From the NCBI GenBank assembly GCA_035691485.1, contig DASSIZ010000077.1:34619-98618 (forward strand): a DNA stretch of 64,000 bases, given 5' to 3'. The notes under the pieces are model-generated. The model worked only from the letters and a program-made list of their open reading frames with translations. It was not told where the DNA came from and ran no database searches. Position 1 is the first letter of the stretch; the number at the start of each line of letters is the position of its first letter. This document shows, in pieces, positions 9,198 through 17,094 of the stretch. Made by a program: the position numbers and the translations under genes. The stretch comes from Terriglobales bacterium (GTDB lineage Bacteria > Acidobacteriota > Terriglobia > Terriglobales > Acidobacteriaceae).

Positions 9198-9818
9198 CTA
9201 CTGCTTAGTCTTTCCCCGCTCTATCCCGGTCAACCACAGGTCCACCATCGCCTCCGCCACACGATGTGGATCGAATGCCTGCACCCGCTTCCCCCCGAAC
9301 AGCTCCTGAATTTGAAAGTGATACACCAGCATGCCCAGGAATCCGCGCGCTGCCAGCGCCGGATCCACATCGCGAAACCGGCCTTCGGCAACACCGTGGC
9401 GGATGTAATCCGCCAGCACTTCCAGATATTGCGTTACGTGGGTGCGGAAAAAACGATGCGTCAGTTCGTGGTTCTCCAGCGCAGTGTAGAGCAACAACCG
9501 GCTGAGCGTGACATCGCGGCTGAGCAGTTCCTCGGCGATGGCGGTCAGCAGTTCCCGATCGCTGCCTCCGGCCGCCAGCTTCGCTTCCAGGCGTGCACGC
9601 CCGCCGCGAACCTGGATCTGGTTCTCGATGACCGCCCAGTACAGCTCTTCCTTCGTCGCAAAGTGACGAAATATGATCGCTTCGTTGACGCGAACTTGCT
9701 GGGCGATCTGGCGCGTCGTCGTTCCTTGGTATCCCTGCCGGGCGAATAACTCGGTGGCCAGTTCCAAGATCTGCTGACGTCGCTCCTCCGCTGGAATTCT
9801 CACCTGGGAGGTCGACAT
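9198..9818 (-). CDS. TetR/AcrR family transcriptional regulator
   Basis: A 206-aa repressor. Residues 10-65 form the TetR helix-turn-helix (QQILELATELFARQGYQGTT, then TRQIAQQVRVNEAIIFRHF). The C-terminal ligand domain resembles those of efflux regulators. It is the first gene of the adaptor-permease operon (55 nt to the adaptor), so it probably represses its own pump and is released by a drug-like ligand. A dyad directly in front of its start codon is a good operator candidate. No clear ribosome binding site was seen. Confidence 0.92.
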   Translation of the reverse strand: MSTSQVRIPAEERRQQILELATELFARQGYQGTTTRQIAQQVRVNEAIIFRHFATKEELYWAVIENQIQVRGGRARLEAKLAAGGSDRELLTAIAEELLSRDVTLSRLLLYTALENHELTHRFFRTHVTQYLEVLADYIRHGVAEGRFRDVDPALAARGFLGMLVYHFQIQELFGGKRVQAFDPHRVAEAMVDLWLTGIERGKTKQ

Positions 9819-9819
9819 T

Positions 9820-9835
9820 GTAAGTACCCGCTTAC
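9820..9835. promoter_or_regulatory. Candidate TetR operator (inverted repeat)
   Basis: Perfect 5-bp arms gtaag / cttac around tacccg, abutting the tetR start codon at 9818. Position and symmetry suit an autoregulatory operator. A second 12-bp perfect palindrome, cgacgtacgtcg, sits at 9844-9855 and is an alternative. Binding is inferred only. Confidence 0.45.
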
Positions 9836-10013
9836 CTTTTAACCGACGTACGTCGCCATGTCAATTGGAAACCGGTTCGGCGGGGACAGGCTGCGGCGAA
9901 ACCGCGACTTCCTTCCTCCTCAGATACTGCTCGGGATTGGCGCTGGGCCGCCGTAGCATCAAGCGGTTCGCCGTGCGTTGCGCTTTGTAAGCCTCGCGCC
10001 GGTCGTTTTCCGG

Positions 10014-10697
10014 CTAGCGCACGACGAAATTCAGGTACGAAATCCCAACCCGCATGTGCCGTATCCAAACATCGGGCACCGTAATCGCCAGCGATAGACC
10101 CAGCATCGCGTGGGCGATTCCCAGCGGGTAAATATTCCGGTAACGCCGGAACACGGTCACGAAAAATATCGACGCCACCAGCGTTCCCGCCATCAGCACC
10201 GGATTAGGGAGATGCGCGAAGCAGAACAGCGCGGCCGCCGCCCACAGTGCTCGCTCGCTGTCGCCCAGCAATTCTTCAAAGTTGAGGTAGAAAAAAGAGT
10301 TCAGGATGAACTGCTGCATCAGCGCCCAGATGGCGTATCCGCTGGAATGCCAGAGCGGCGGGCGCGCACCGAACAGGCCGCGCAGCGTGCCTGCTTCCCA
10401 CCCCAGAAGCACAATCACTGCAGCCGCCGCCATAGCCAACGGAATCGCAATCAGCGACTTGGTGAATCCCTTCCTGGCCAGCCCCAGGTCGCGAGCTGTA
10501 CGCCGGTTTACCAGGGTCGCGGCCACGATCCACACCGCCGTCCCGAGCGCGAACATCCGCTGCGTGTGCCCGGTGGTCCACAACGATGCCTCCAACAGGC
10601 CATAGGCGACGACCGTCTCCGTCCATACCCAGGTGCGGTTCAATGTCATTTCAGTGTAAGGCGGAAACGTGGAGCACGACAGTGACGGCGGAGTCAT
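10014..10697 (-). CDS. CPBP family intramembrane glutamic endopeptidase
   Basis: A polytopic membrane protein of about 227 aa with several helices. It carries the three CPBP (Abi) motifs: FEELL in place of EExxxR, FCFAHLPNP for FxxxH, and GIAHAMLG for the last HxxxN/B. These line an active site related to Rce1 and bacteriocin-immunity proteases. The first motif lacks the usual Arg, so activity is uncertain. The start is not clear: the frame stays open to 10781 and Met codons at 10697 and 10649 are possible, none with a good ribosome binding site. It stands alone, upstream of the TetR operon on the same strand, about 200 nt away. Confidence 0.75.
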   Translation of the reverse strand: MTPPSLSCSTFPPYTEMTLNRTWVWTETVVAYGLLEASLWTTGHTQRMFALGTAVWIVAATLVNRRTARDLGLARKGFTKSLIAIPLAMAAAAVIVLLGWEAGTLRGLFGARPPLWHSSGYAIWALMQQFILNSFFYLNFEELLGDSERALWAAAALFCFAHLPNPVLMAGTLVASIFFVTVFRRYRNIYPLGIAHAMLGLSLAITVPDVWIRHMRVGISYLNFVVR

Positions 10698-10862
10698 GGT
10701 GCGGTTACCTAAGTGGCAGGGTGCTTCTATTGTCCACTGTATGCAGCAGATAAAAAAGGGATGGTTGCCCGCAGGCCCCATCCCTATTTTTGCGAAACAG
10801 CCCGCATCCAGCTATTCAGAGTAGTTGCCGACTCGAACAGTTGCCTGCGGAGCCGATAGCCC

Positions 10863-11216
10863 TTACTTACGTTTGCGCGACGCGACGCCGAGTCCGATCG
10901 AACCCAGGCCCAGCAAGCCGATCAGCGGCAGGGGCGAAGCGGTTTGCGGCAGGCCGCCGCGGCTCTTCTTGCTCTTGGTCGCGGTCGTGTCGCTCGCATT
11001 CGCGTTCTGATCGCTGGAACTGGTGGCCGCGTTGCCGGCGTTCTGGTCCGTGGTGGTTGTCGTTGTCGTCGTCTGGTTATTCTGGCTGGACGAAGGGTTC
11101 TGCGAAGAGCTGGCCGCGTTCTGGTTCGGGCTCGAGGTGCTCGAGCTGCTGGTCTGCGCCACTGCCATGCCCACCGCGAAAATTACTACGACTAAGAGAA
11201 GCAGAATCTTCCTCAT
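10863..11216 (-). CDS. Small low-complexity surface protein with LPQTA sorting-like signal
   Basis: A 117-aa protein: signal peptide (residues 1-20, MRKILLLLVVVIFAVGMAVA), a Ser/Thr/Asn/Gln-rich disordered middle including a run of eight Thr, then LPQTA at 89-93, a hydrophobic stretch 97-112 and a basic tail RKRK. The C-terminus has the exact architecture of an LPXTG cell-wall sorting signal, with Ala in place of Gly, although the host appears diderm. GAGGAG precedes the ATG at good spacing. No sortase or exosortase gene is in the window. The function is unknown; a surface-displayed, sorted or processed polymer-like protein is an inference. Confidence 0.75.
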   Translation of the reverse strand: MRKILLLLVVVIFAVGMAVAQTSSSSTSSPNQNAASSSQNPSSSQNNQTTTTTTTTDQNAGNAATSSSDQNANASDTTATKSKKSRGGLPQTASPLPLIGLLGLGSIGLGVASRKRK

Positions 11217-11366
11217 TTTTTCTCCTCAGGTTTGTGGGATTTTCCGATACCGTCTTTAGACCTCCCACGTCAGGGCGGGGTTTGCTACCGCCGGCCTGAA
11301 TTCGAGAGCTGCCGGCCGTGGTTGCTTCCGCTTGGTTGCGGCGCTTTTTTCCTTCTGTGCAGCGGC

Positions 11367-11372
11367 TATAAT
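11367..11372 (+). promoter_or_regulatory. -10 box TATAAT of the TPR gene
   Basis: Perfect TATAAT ending 9 nt before the TTG at 11382, with a T-run near the -35 position. If used, the transcript starts at or very close to the start codon. Confidence 0.55.
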
Positions 11373-11381
11373 CGAGGTGAC

Positions 11382-12995
11382 TTGACCTGCTTCTCGCGTA
11401 TTTTCGCCCTGATTTTGGTGCTGCTTCCCCCGCTCGGCGCCGGCGCCCAGACGCGTCCGGCCAATCTTTCAGCCCAGACCCTGCTCGTTCTTCCCTTTGA
11501 AAACGAATCCAAGGCGCCTGGTCTGGAATGGATCAGCGAATCGTTTCCTGAGCTCCTCGGGCGACGGCTTGCCTCCCCGCAGCTGTATATCTTGTCGCGC
11601 GAGGACCGCAACATTGCCTTCGACCGCGCCGGCATTCCCGCCAACGTCCATCTTTCGCACGCCACGCTTTATCGCATCGCCGAGCAGATGGACGCCGATT
11701 TCGTCGTGCTCGGCTCCTACAGCTTCGACGGCCAGACCTTCACCGCTCGCGCACGATTGCTGGACATGAAAGCGCTCCGCCTCTCTGCGGAACAAAGCGA
11801 ATCCGGCGCCCTCGTCAAGCTCATCGACGTCCAGAGCGCCCTCGCCTGGGACCTGCTGCGCCTTATCCATCCTGAACTGCTGCCTTCCCGCGACCGCTTT
11901 TTGGCCTCCGCGCCTTCCATCCGTCTCGATGCGTTGGAAAACTACGTTCGCGGCGTGGTTGCCACCTCGCGTCCTGACAAGATCCGGCGCCTTCACGAAG
12001 CCATCCGCCTTAGTCCCGATTACACCCTCGCCATGCTTCAGCTCGGCCGCACCTATTTCGACGGACGAGACTACGAGCAGGCCGCCACTTGGTTTGGCCG
12101 CGTTCCCCACAACGATCCCGGCGCCCGCGAAGCCGGCTTCTATCTCGGCCTGGCCACTTACTACCTTGGCGATTTCGCCAGGTCCGAAGAGGCGTTCTCT
12201 TTCGTAGCGTCCCGTCTGCCGCTCACCGAGGTTTTCAACAATCTCGGCATCGTTGCCGGACGCCGCGGCAAGCGCGCCGAGATCGAATATTTGCAGAAAG
12301 CGGTCAAGACAGATCCCAACGATCCCGACTACCACTTCAACCTCGGCATCGCGCTCTACAAGGCTGGGGACATCGCCGGCGCCACGCGCCAGTTAAGGGA
12401 TACGCTGGGCCTGCATCCGGCGGATTCGGAGGCCAAAGCGCTTCTCGATAGCATCGCTCTCGCCGGCGTCACCCGCGGTTCCGATCCCAGCGGAGTCGCG
12501 CGAGTCTCCGATGCGGGTCGCGCCAAGGTTCCACTCCAGCGCATCAAGCGCAATTACGACGAGACATCGTTCCAGCAACTGGCGCTCGAGATTCAAAACG
12601 CCACCGAGCAGCGCCTCTCCCGGGCTGACCCGCGCACTCATGCCGCGTTTCACGTCACCCGGGGCCGCGAGTACCTGGCGCAGGGCTTCAAGGCGGAAGC
12701 CGAACGGGATTTCCGCGAGGCGGTTCAACTCGACCCCACCAGCGTCGAGGCGCATCTCGGACTCGCCTATTGCCTGGAGGACATCAGCGATGCCTCGGCG
12801 CGTGCCGAGGCGGAGACCGCCCTCCGTCTGCAGCCTATTTCCACCGACGCACTGCTGGTCCTCGCCCGTCTCGACCTGAAATCCAACCAGCGCCAGGCCG
12901 CCGAAGAGACCGTGGATCGCGTGCTCGTGCTCGAACCGAACAACTCCGCCGCGCTCGCCCTCAAGCGCACCATTGCAGAAAAGGAATTGAAATGA
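11382..12995 (+). CDS. Secreted TPR protein with FlgO/TolB-like N-terminal domain
   Basis: 537 aa if started at the TTG at 11382, which gives a clean signal peptide (TCFSRIFALILVLLPPLGAG, then AQT). The frame is open upstream to 11232, but that part is arginine/proline-rich and precedes the TATAAT. Residues 30-170 resemble the domain that precedes TPRs in FlgO- and adenylate-cyclase-associated proteins (LLVLPFENESKAPGLEWISE, then ADFVVLGSYSFDG). Six or more TPR units follow to the C-terminus. The stop overlaps the next gene's ATG (ATGA), so it is probably co-translated with the NfeD protease. Role: likely a periplasmic scaffold; no enzymatic motif was seen. Confidence 0.78.
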   Translation: MTCFSRIFALILVLLPPLGAGAQTRPANLSAQTLLVLPFENESKAPGLEWISESFPELLGRRLASPQLYILSREDRNIAFDRAGIPANVHLSHATLYRIAEQMDADFVVLGSYSFDGQTFTARARLLDMKALRLSAEQSESGALVKLIDVQSALAWDLLRLIHPELLPSRDRFLASAPSIRLDALENYVRGVVATSRPDKIRRLHEAIRLSPDYTLAMLQLGRTYFDGRDYEQAATWFGRVPHNDPGAREAGFYLGLATYYLGDFARSEEAFSFVASRLPLTEVFNNLGIVAGRRGKRAEIEYLQKAVKTDPNDPDYHFNLGIALYKAGDIAGATRQLRDTLGLHPADSEAKALLDSIALAGVTRGSDPSGVARVSDAGRAKVPLQRIKRNYDETSFQQLALEIQNATEQRLSRADPRTHAAFHVTRGREYLAQGFKAEAERDFREAVQLDPTSVEAHLGLAYCLEDISDASARAEAETALRLQPISTDALLVLARLDLKSNQRQAAEETVDRVLVLEPNNSAALALKRTIAEKELK

Positions 12996-14389
12996 AGACT
13001 GCGGAAGTCAGAATGAATGGCGAACTCACTTCTCGCTCTCACCTCGGTCCTAACGGAGCGGTTATACGTCAATCGTCATTCTTCTTGACTGTGCTGCTGC
13101 TCCTGTCCGCCGCCGTCACGGCCCGCGCCGACGTCCTCCGACTCGACATCAACGACACCATTCACCCCATCACGCTGGAATACATCACCCGCGCCATTGA
13201 AACCGCCAAGACCGAGCACGCTGACGCCATCCTCATCCGCCTTTCTACGCCCGGCGGCCTGGCTGAATCGACGCGCGAGATCATCCAGCAAATCGTCGCC
13301 TCGCCCGTGCCTGTCATCATTTACGTCGGCCCCAGCGGCGCGCGCGCCGCCTCGGCCGGCTTCTTCATCCTGGAATCCGCCGATGTCGCTTCCATGGCCC
13401 CCGGCACCAATACCGGCGCTGCCCATCCGGTGACGATCGGTGGCGGACAGCCCGACAAGATCATGTCGGAAAAAATCGAGAACGATTCCGCCGCCCTCAT
13501 GCGTTCCGTGGTCGCCAAGCGCGGACGCAATGTTGAGATCGCCGAGAGCGCGGTGCGCCAATCCAAGTCCTTCACCGATCAGGAAGCGCTCCAGGACAAG
13601 CTCATCGACCTGGTCACCCCCAACGAGCGCGATCTCCTCACTCAGCTCGATGGCCGCACCATCACCCGCTTCAATGGCGACAAGCTCACTCTTCATCTTG
13701 CCAACAAGCCAGTGCGCCAATTCGACATGACGCTCAAGCAGCGCATCCTCGCTTACCTCATGGATCCCAACATCGCCTTCGTGCTGCTCGCCATCGGGCT
13801 GCTGGCGCTCTACGTCGAATTCAACCACCCGGGCGCGGTCGTACCCGGCGTGGTCGGCTTCTTCTTCGTTGTGTTGGCTGTTTTTGCCCTGAATATCCTG
13901 CCGGTGCGTTACGCCGCGCTTGCTCTCATCCTGGTCGCGTTCGTCTTCTTCGCTCTGGAGGCGAAGTTCGCCTCGCACGGCATCCTCACCATCGCCGGCA
14001 TCGTCTCTATGGTGTTGGGCGCTCTGCTGCTGGTGGATGCGCCGATCCCGCAGATGCGCGTCCGCCTCTGGACCGCCCTCGCCGTCGCCGTTCCGCTCGG
14101 CCTCATCACGACATTCCTGATGGGTATTGCGCTCAAGGCCCGCCACAACAAGATCGCCACCGGCGTGCAAGGCCTGATCGGCGAGATCGCCATCGCGCGC
14201 ACCGTGCTGGCGCCGCAGGGCAAGGTGTTCGTGCACGGGGAATTGTGGAACGCTATCTCGTCTGCTCCGGTTGAAGCCGGCGCTGAGGTCCGCATCCGCG
14301 CCGTCTCTGACCTCCACCTGGAAGTTGAGCCCTTGACCGGCATCGAGCGCAACCCGCGCCAATACGTCACACCCTTCGCCAAGCCCTGA
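12992..14389 (+). CDS. NfeD family membrane-bound serine protease (ClpP-like, STOPP partner)
   Basis: 465 aa. After a signal sequence come a ClpP/SppA-like protease domain (STPGGLAESTREIIQQIV; ARAASAGFF with nucleophile near Ser121), four membrane helices (residues about 250-360) and a C-terminal OB-fold NfeD domain (GKVFVHGELWNAISSAPVEA). Family members work with stomatin/slipin proteins in membrane quality control, and a slipin lies 9 kb away at 23375. AAAGGA precedes the ATG at 12992. The first 30 codons look like intergenic repeat sequence, so a TTG at 13085 is a possible true start giving a more normal signal peptide. The frame upstream of 12992 overlaps the TPR gene and was discounted. 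Confidence 0.85.
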   Translation: MKTAEVRMNGELTSRSHLGPNGAVIRQSSFFLTVLLLLSAAVTARADVLRLDINDTIHPITLEYITRAIETAKTEHADAILIRLSTPGGLAESTREIIQQIVASPVPVIIYVGPSGARAASAGFFILESADVASMAPGTNTGAAHPVTIGGGQPDKIMSEKIENDSAALMRSVVAKRGRNVEIAESAVRQSKSFTDQEALQDKLIDLVTPNERDLLTQLDGRTITRFNGDKLTLHLANKPVRQFDMTLKQRILAYLMDPNIAFVLLAIGLLALYVEFNHPGAVVPGVVGFFFVVLAVFALNILPVRYAALALILVAFVFFALEAKFASHGILTIAGIVSMVLGALLLVDAPIPQMRVRLWTALAVAVPLGLITTFLMGIALKARHNKIATGVQGLIGEIAIARTVLAPQGKVFVHGELWNAISSAPVEAGAEVRIRAVSDLHLEVEPLTGIERNPRQYVTPFAKP

Positions 14390-14413
14390 TTAGCCGCGCG
14401 GTCGGCGCTCGCT

Positions 14414-15424
14414 TCACTGTTCGGCGTCGTACACGACCATTCTCGCCACTGGTCTTCCCTTCTCCTGTTCTTCCGGTGCATAAACGCGGTGCGTTCGTGG
14501 ATCGACGGCAATGCTGTGCACCTTGCGTTCCACCGGGAAGTCTTCCAACTTCCGGTAGTGGTCGGCGTCGTCCTGTTGGATCACGGCAATCGCTCCGCTA
14601 TAACACGCGACATAAATGCGGCGCAGCCCCGGGTCGAACTTCACGACATCGCCCCCGGCCGGAATCGCGAGGGTCGCGATTGCCTTGTGCTTTTCCAGGT
14701 CGAAGACTGCCACGCGGTCGTTGCCCTCGCACACCAGGAATGCGCGCCGGCGCTCCTGGTCGAGCGTAATCCCGTGATTATCCTTGCAGTCCGGGACCGG
14801 ATAGCGCGCTGTAACGGTGTCGCTTGCCGGGTCAATCTCCGCGATCGTGTCCTGGTCCTGCAGATTGACCAGCACCTTCCTTGATATCGGGTCGTACACC
14901 GGCGTGCCCATTTCGCTCTCGAAGCGCATTGTCTTGACGACTTTGTCGGTGGTGACGTCGATCACCGATTCTGTTTTCCCGCGCTCGTTCGACACATAAA
15001 GCTTGTGGAACGGGGCAGCGTAGGTGCTTCCGTCGGGCTTGTCGTCCACCGCAATCTTCGCCGTCACTTTCATCTGCTTGAGGTCAACGACGCCCACCTT
15101 GTTCTCATACCAGTCGGAGGTGTACGCCTTCTTCAGTTCCGGGACATATTCAACTCCCTCGCTTCCGGGTAGATCGGGAATCGATTGCACCACGCGATTG
15201 GTCTTGAGGTCGATCACGTACAGCAGTCCGGCCCCGAGGTGGGACGCCAGAAGGTAGTTGTCGTCAAAGTCGATCGTCATGTAGTCAAAGCGTTTTCCGA
15301 CCGGACCCGGAAGATCGATGACGGCGACTCTTTTCAGCGTCGTCCCCTTGCTCGGGCGCTGCGAGTACCCGGGAACCGCCAGCGTCAGCAGGATGAGAGC
15401 AAGAAGTGTCAATCTGTGTTTCAT
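14414..15424 (-). CDS. YncE-like seven-bladed beta-propeller, secreted
   Basis: 336 aa with a signal peptide (MKHRLTLLALILLTLAVPGY). Repeated blades of the form 'xxxVxVIDLKTxKVVxxI' follow, for example LLYVIDLKTNRVVQSIPDLP, SVIDVTTDKVVKTM, EIDPASDTVTARYPVP and VAVFDLEKHKAIATLAIP. This is the YVTN/YncE beta-propeller fold. Such proteins are periplasmic or extracellular and often bind DNA or ligands, but no specific role can be given. It is convergent with the NfeD gene, 24 nt apart. No Shine-Dalgarno is evident at the ATG. Confidence 0.82.
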   Translation of the reverse strand: MKHRLTLLALILLTLAVPGYSQRPSKGTTLKRVAVIDLPGPVGKRFDYMTIDFDDNYLLASHLGAGLLYVIDLKTNRVVQSIPDLPGSEGVEYVPELKKAYTSDWYENKVGVVDLKQMKVTAKIAVDDKPDGSTYAAPFHKLYVSNERGKTESVIDVTTDKVVKTMRFESEMGTPVYDPISRKVLVNLQDQDTIAEIDPASDTVTARYPVPDCKDNHGITLDQERRRAFLVCEGNDRVAVFDLEKHKAIATLAIPAGGDVVKFDPGLRRIYVACYSGAIAVIQQDDADHYRKLEDFPVERKVHSIAVDPRTHRVYAPEEQEKGRPVARMVVYDAEQ

Positions 15425-15569
15425 TGGTTTCGCACAATTCCGGCCCGCGTCACGAATCCTACGCTCGCAGGTTACTTTCGGCCAATGGCTTCGAGCCGCA
15501 CAGCGTTACACCTTCGCGAATTTCATGCCCCCCGCAAAGTCGATAAGCTGTAGCTTTGACGAGGGTGAA

Positions 15570-16466
15570 ATGTCGATATCCAAAAAGAATCTTCTTGTGT
15601 GTGCCGTTCTATTCGTGACCACAGCCGCCATCGCGCAGCGCAGCCCCAGTCCAGCCCTGAACCAATCGGGACTTTACGAGTACACCACCCTGGGCGCGGG
15701 GCACGATTCCTCCGCCGGATGGTCCAGCGTAATGAGTTCGGCCGTCGGCTATAGCTTTACTCCGGCTGTCTCCATCGAGGCGGGCATCCCCTTTTACCTG
15801 GTGACGACCACGCAGGCGCTATCCACCACCGGCGCCACCAGCACTACGCATGCTGGTTCACTGGGCGATGTCTTCCTCAATCTCAACGCCCACAAAGATT
15901 CCAGCGCGATTAACTATGCCACCGGCCTCACCTTCACGGCGCCTACCGGCGACACCAGCACGGGCGTCAGCACCGGGCGCGCTACCGCGACTTGGAATAA
16001 CCGCCTGGAGCACGGCTTCGATCACCTCACGCCTTTCGGCGAAGCTAGCCTGGGCAACAGCTTGACGAGCACTCGCCGCTATCGCCGCGACTACACCACC
16101 TTGGGTGCTGTATCCGAATTTCGCGGCGGAGTTGGTATCGACTTGCTCAAGAACCTGGGTTTGGAGACATCCGCCTTTGCCGACGTCGGCTACGGCAACC
16201 AGAAGATCTTCAGCCGAACCGTTCGCAAAGGCGCCCTCGGAGTTGCAGGGGTTCCCAAGCACAACCGCGCCTTCGACACTGCCTATCTGACGACTGGCAC
16301 GGCCAGCCTGGTCAACGACAACGGCCTCACTGCCGACCTGTCTTGGAATCCGACCGCGCGCCTGAATTTTGACTTGGCGTATAACCACAGCCTGCATTTC
16401 GCGACCGACTCGGTTTCGGCCGGCATCGGCTTCCGCCTCGGACACGTTGCTGCGAAGCCCCGCTGA
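15570..16466 (+). CDS. Outer-membrane beta-barrel protein (porin/transporter-like)
   Basis: 298 aa. The start at 15570 has GAGGGTGA just upstream and gives a signal peptide (KKNLLVCAVLFVTTAAIAQ). The frame is open further upstream but without coding character. Alternating hydrophobic strands continue to the end (YATGLTFTAPTGDTS, FRGGVGIDLLKNLGLETSAF, LTADLSWNPTARLNFDLAYN). The general look is that of PF13557-type barrels (MetA-pathway of phenol degradation family), though this is a weak guess. The substrate is unknown. It is divergent from the propeller gene, with which it shares a 145-nt promoter region. Confidence 0.7.
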   Translation: MSISKKNLLVCAVLFVTTAAIAQRSPSPALNQSGLYEYTTLGAGHDSSAGWSSVMSSAVGYSFTPAVSIEAGIPFYLVTTTQALSTTGATSTTHAGSLGDVFLNLNAHKDSSAINYATGLTFTAPTGDTSTGVSTGRATATWNNRLEHGFDHLTPFGEASLGNSLTSTRRYRRDYTTLGAVSEFRGGVGIDLLKNLGLETSAFADVGYGNQKIFSRTVRKGALGVAGVPKHNRAFDTAYLTTGTASLVNDNGLTADLSWNPTARLNFDLAYNHSLHFATDSVSAGIGFRLGHVAAKPR

Positions 16467-16563
16467 CGCAATGATTCGCGCGTTAAGCGGCTTCCGCTGA
16501 GTGTAGCGGCAGAATATCGGCGGATTGAAATCAGCCGCTACGCAAGAACAGTCTATTTTGTGT
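16467..16563. repeat. Short hairpin repeats at gene end (AGCGG/CCGCT words)
   Basis: agcgg-ctt-ccgct at 16486-16498 and tagcggc (16504-16510) facing gccgcta (16534-16540), between convergent genes. This is one of the gene-end word-repeat elements described in the findings. Confidence 0.5.
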
Positions 16564-17001
16564 TTAGTTGGATTTGCCCTTAGCCCGGGCGATGCGTTGG
16601 TCGATGGGCTTGCGGCCGGCGAAACCTTCCTCGACCCCGTGCCAGTGCGTGATGCGCTCTTCGCCCAGCTTCCAGCACAACAGGATGGTCTCACCCTCAA
16701 CCACACAGGGAAAATCCAGCAGGCCGCTGTCCATGTCCTTCACCTGTACGCCGGTGGACTCGATTTCGGCGAGCGAGTCCTTGATCTGCTGCAACGACTT
16801 GTCGCTTTCGGCGCGGCGGCGGGCCAGCGCGACGACATCGACTTCCAATCCTCCGCTGAGAAAAATGCGGTGGTTCAGCTTCTGGAACTCCGCCTCGATC
16901 TCCTCCACCCGCTGCTTGGCTTCCATGCCGCGGCGGAGGAGGGATTGGAGCACCGGCAGCAGCGCGTGCGCTTCGTCGAGACTAAAGGTGCGTTTGGACA
17001 C
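16564..17001 (-). CDS. DUF2203 family protein
   Basis: 145 aa, a cytosolic protein of unknown function. SKRTFSLDEAHALLPVLQSL is the usual DUF2203 opening, followed by a helical region (residues 25-90) that could form a coiled coil. It ends with the conserved GLLDFPCVVEGETILLCWKL and WHGVEEGFAGRKPID. The start is a GTG at 17001 without a Shine-Dalgarno; TAATCT ends 7 nt upstream, so leaderless initiation is possible. Nothing in the neighbourhood suggests a pathway. Confidence 0.85.
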   Translation of the reverse strand: MSKRTFSLDEAHALLPVLQSLLRRGMEAKQRVEEIEAEFQKLNHRIFLSGGLEVDVVALARRRAESDKSLQQIKDSLAEIESTGVQVKDMDSGLLDFPCVVEGETILLCWKLGEERITHWHGVEEGFAGRKPIDQRIARAKGKSN

Positions 17002-17094
17002 GAAAGGTAGATTAACACTCGCCGCGTACTTTGGAACCGGCGGCTTTGGGCGGCACTACCCAAATCCATTTATGAGATAACTTCGCCCCTCCTA

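Noticed and set aside
13076..14362. Long open frame antisense to the NfeD gene
   Set aside because: Composition is Asp/Gly/Arg/His-rich, typical of the reverse strand of a GC-rich gene; no family match, and the sense strand encodes a clear NfeD.
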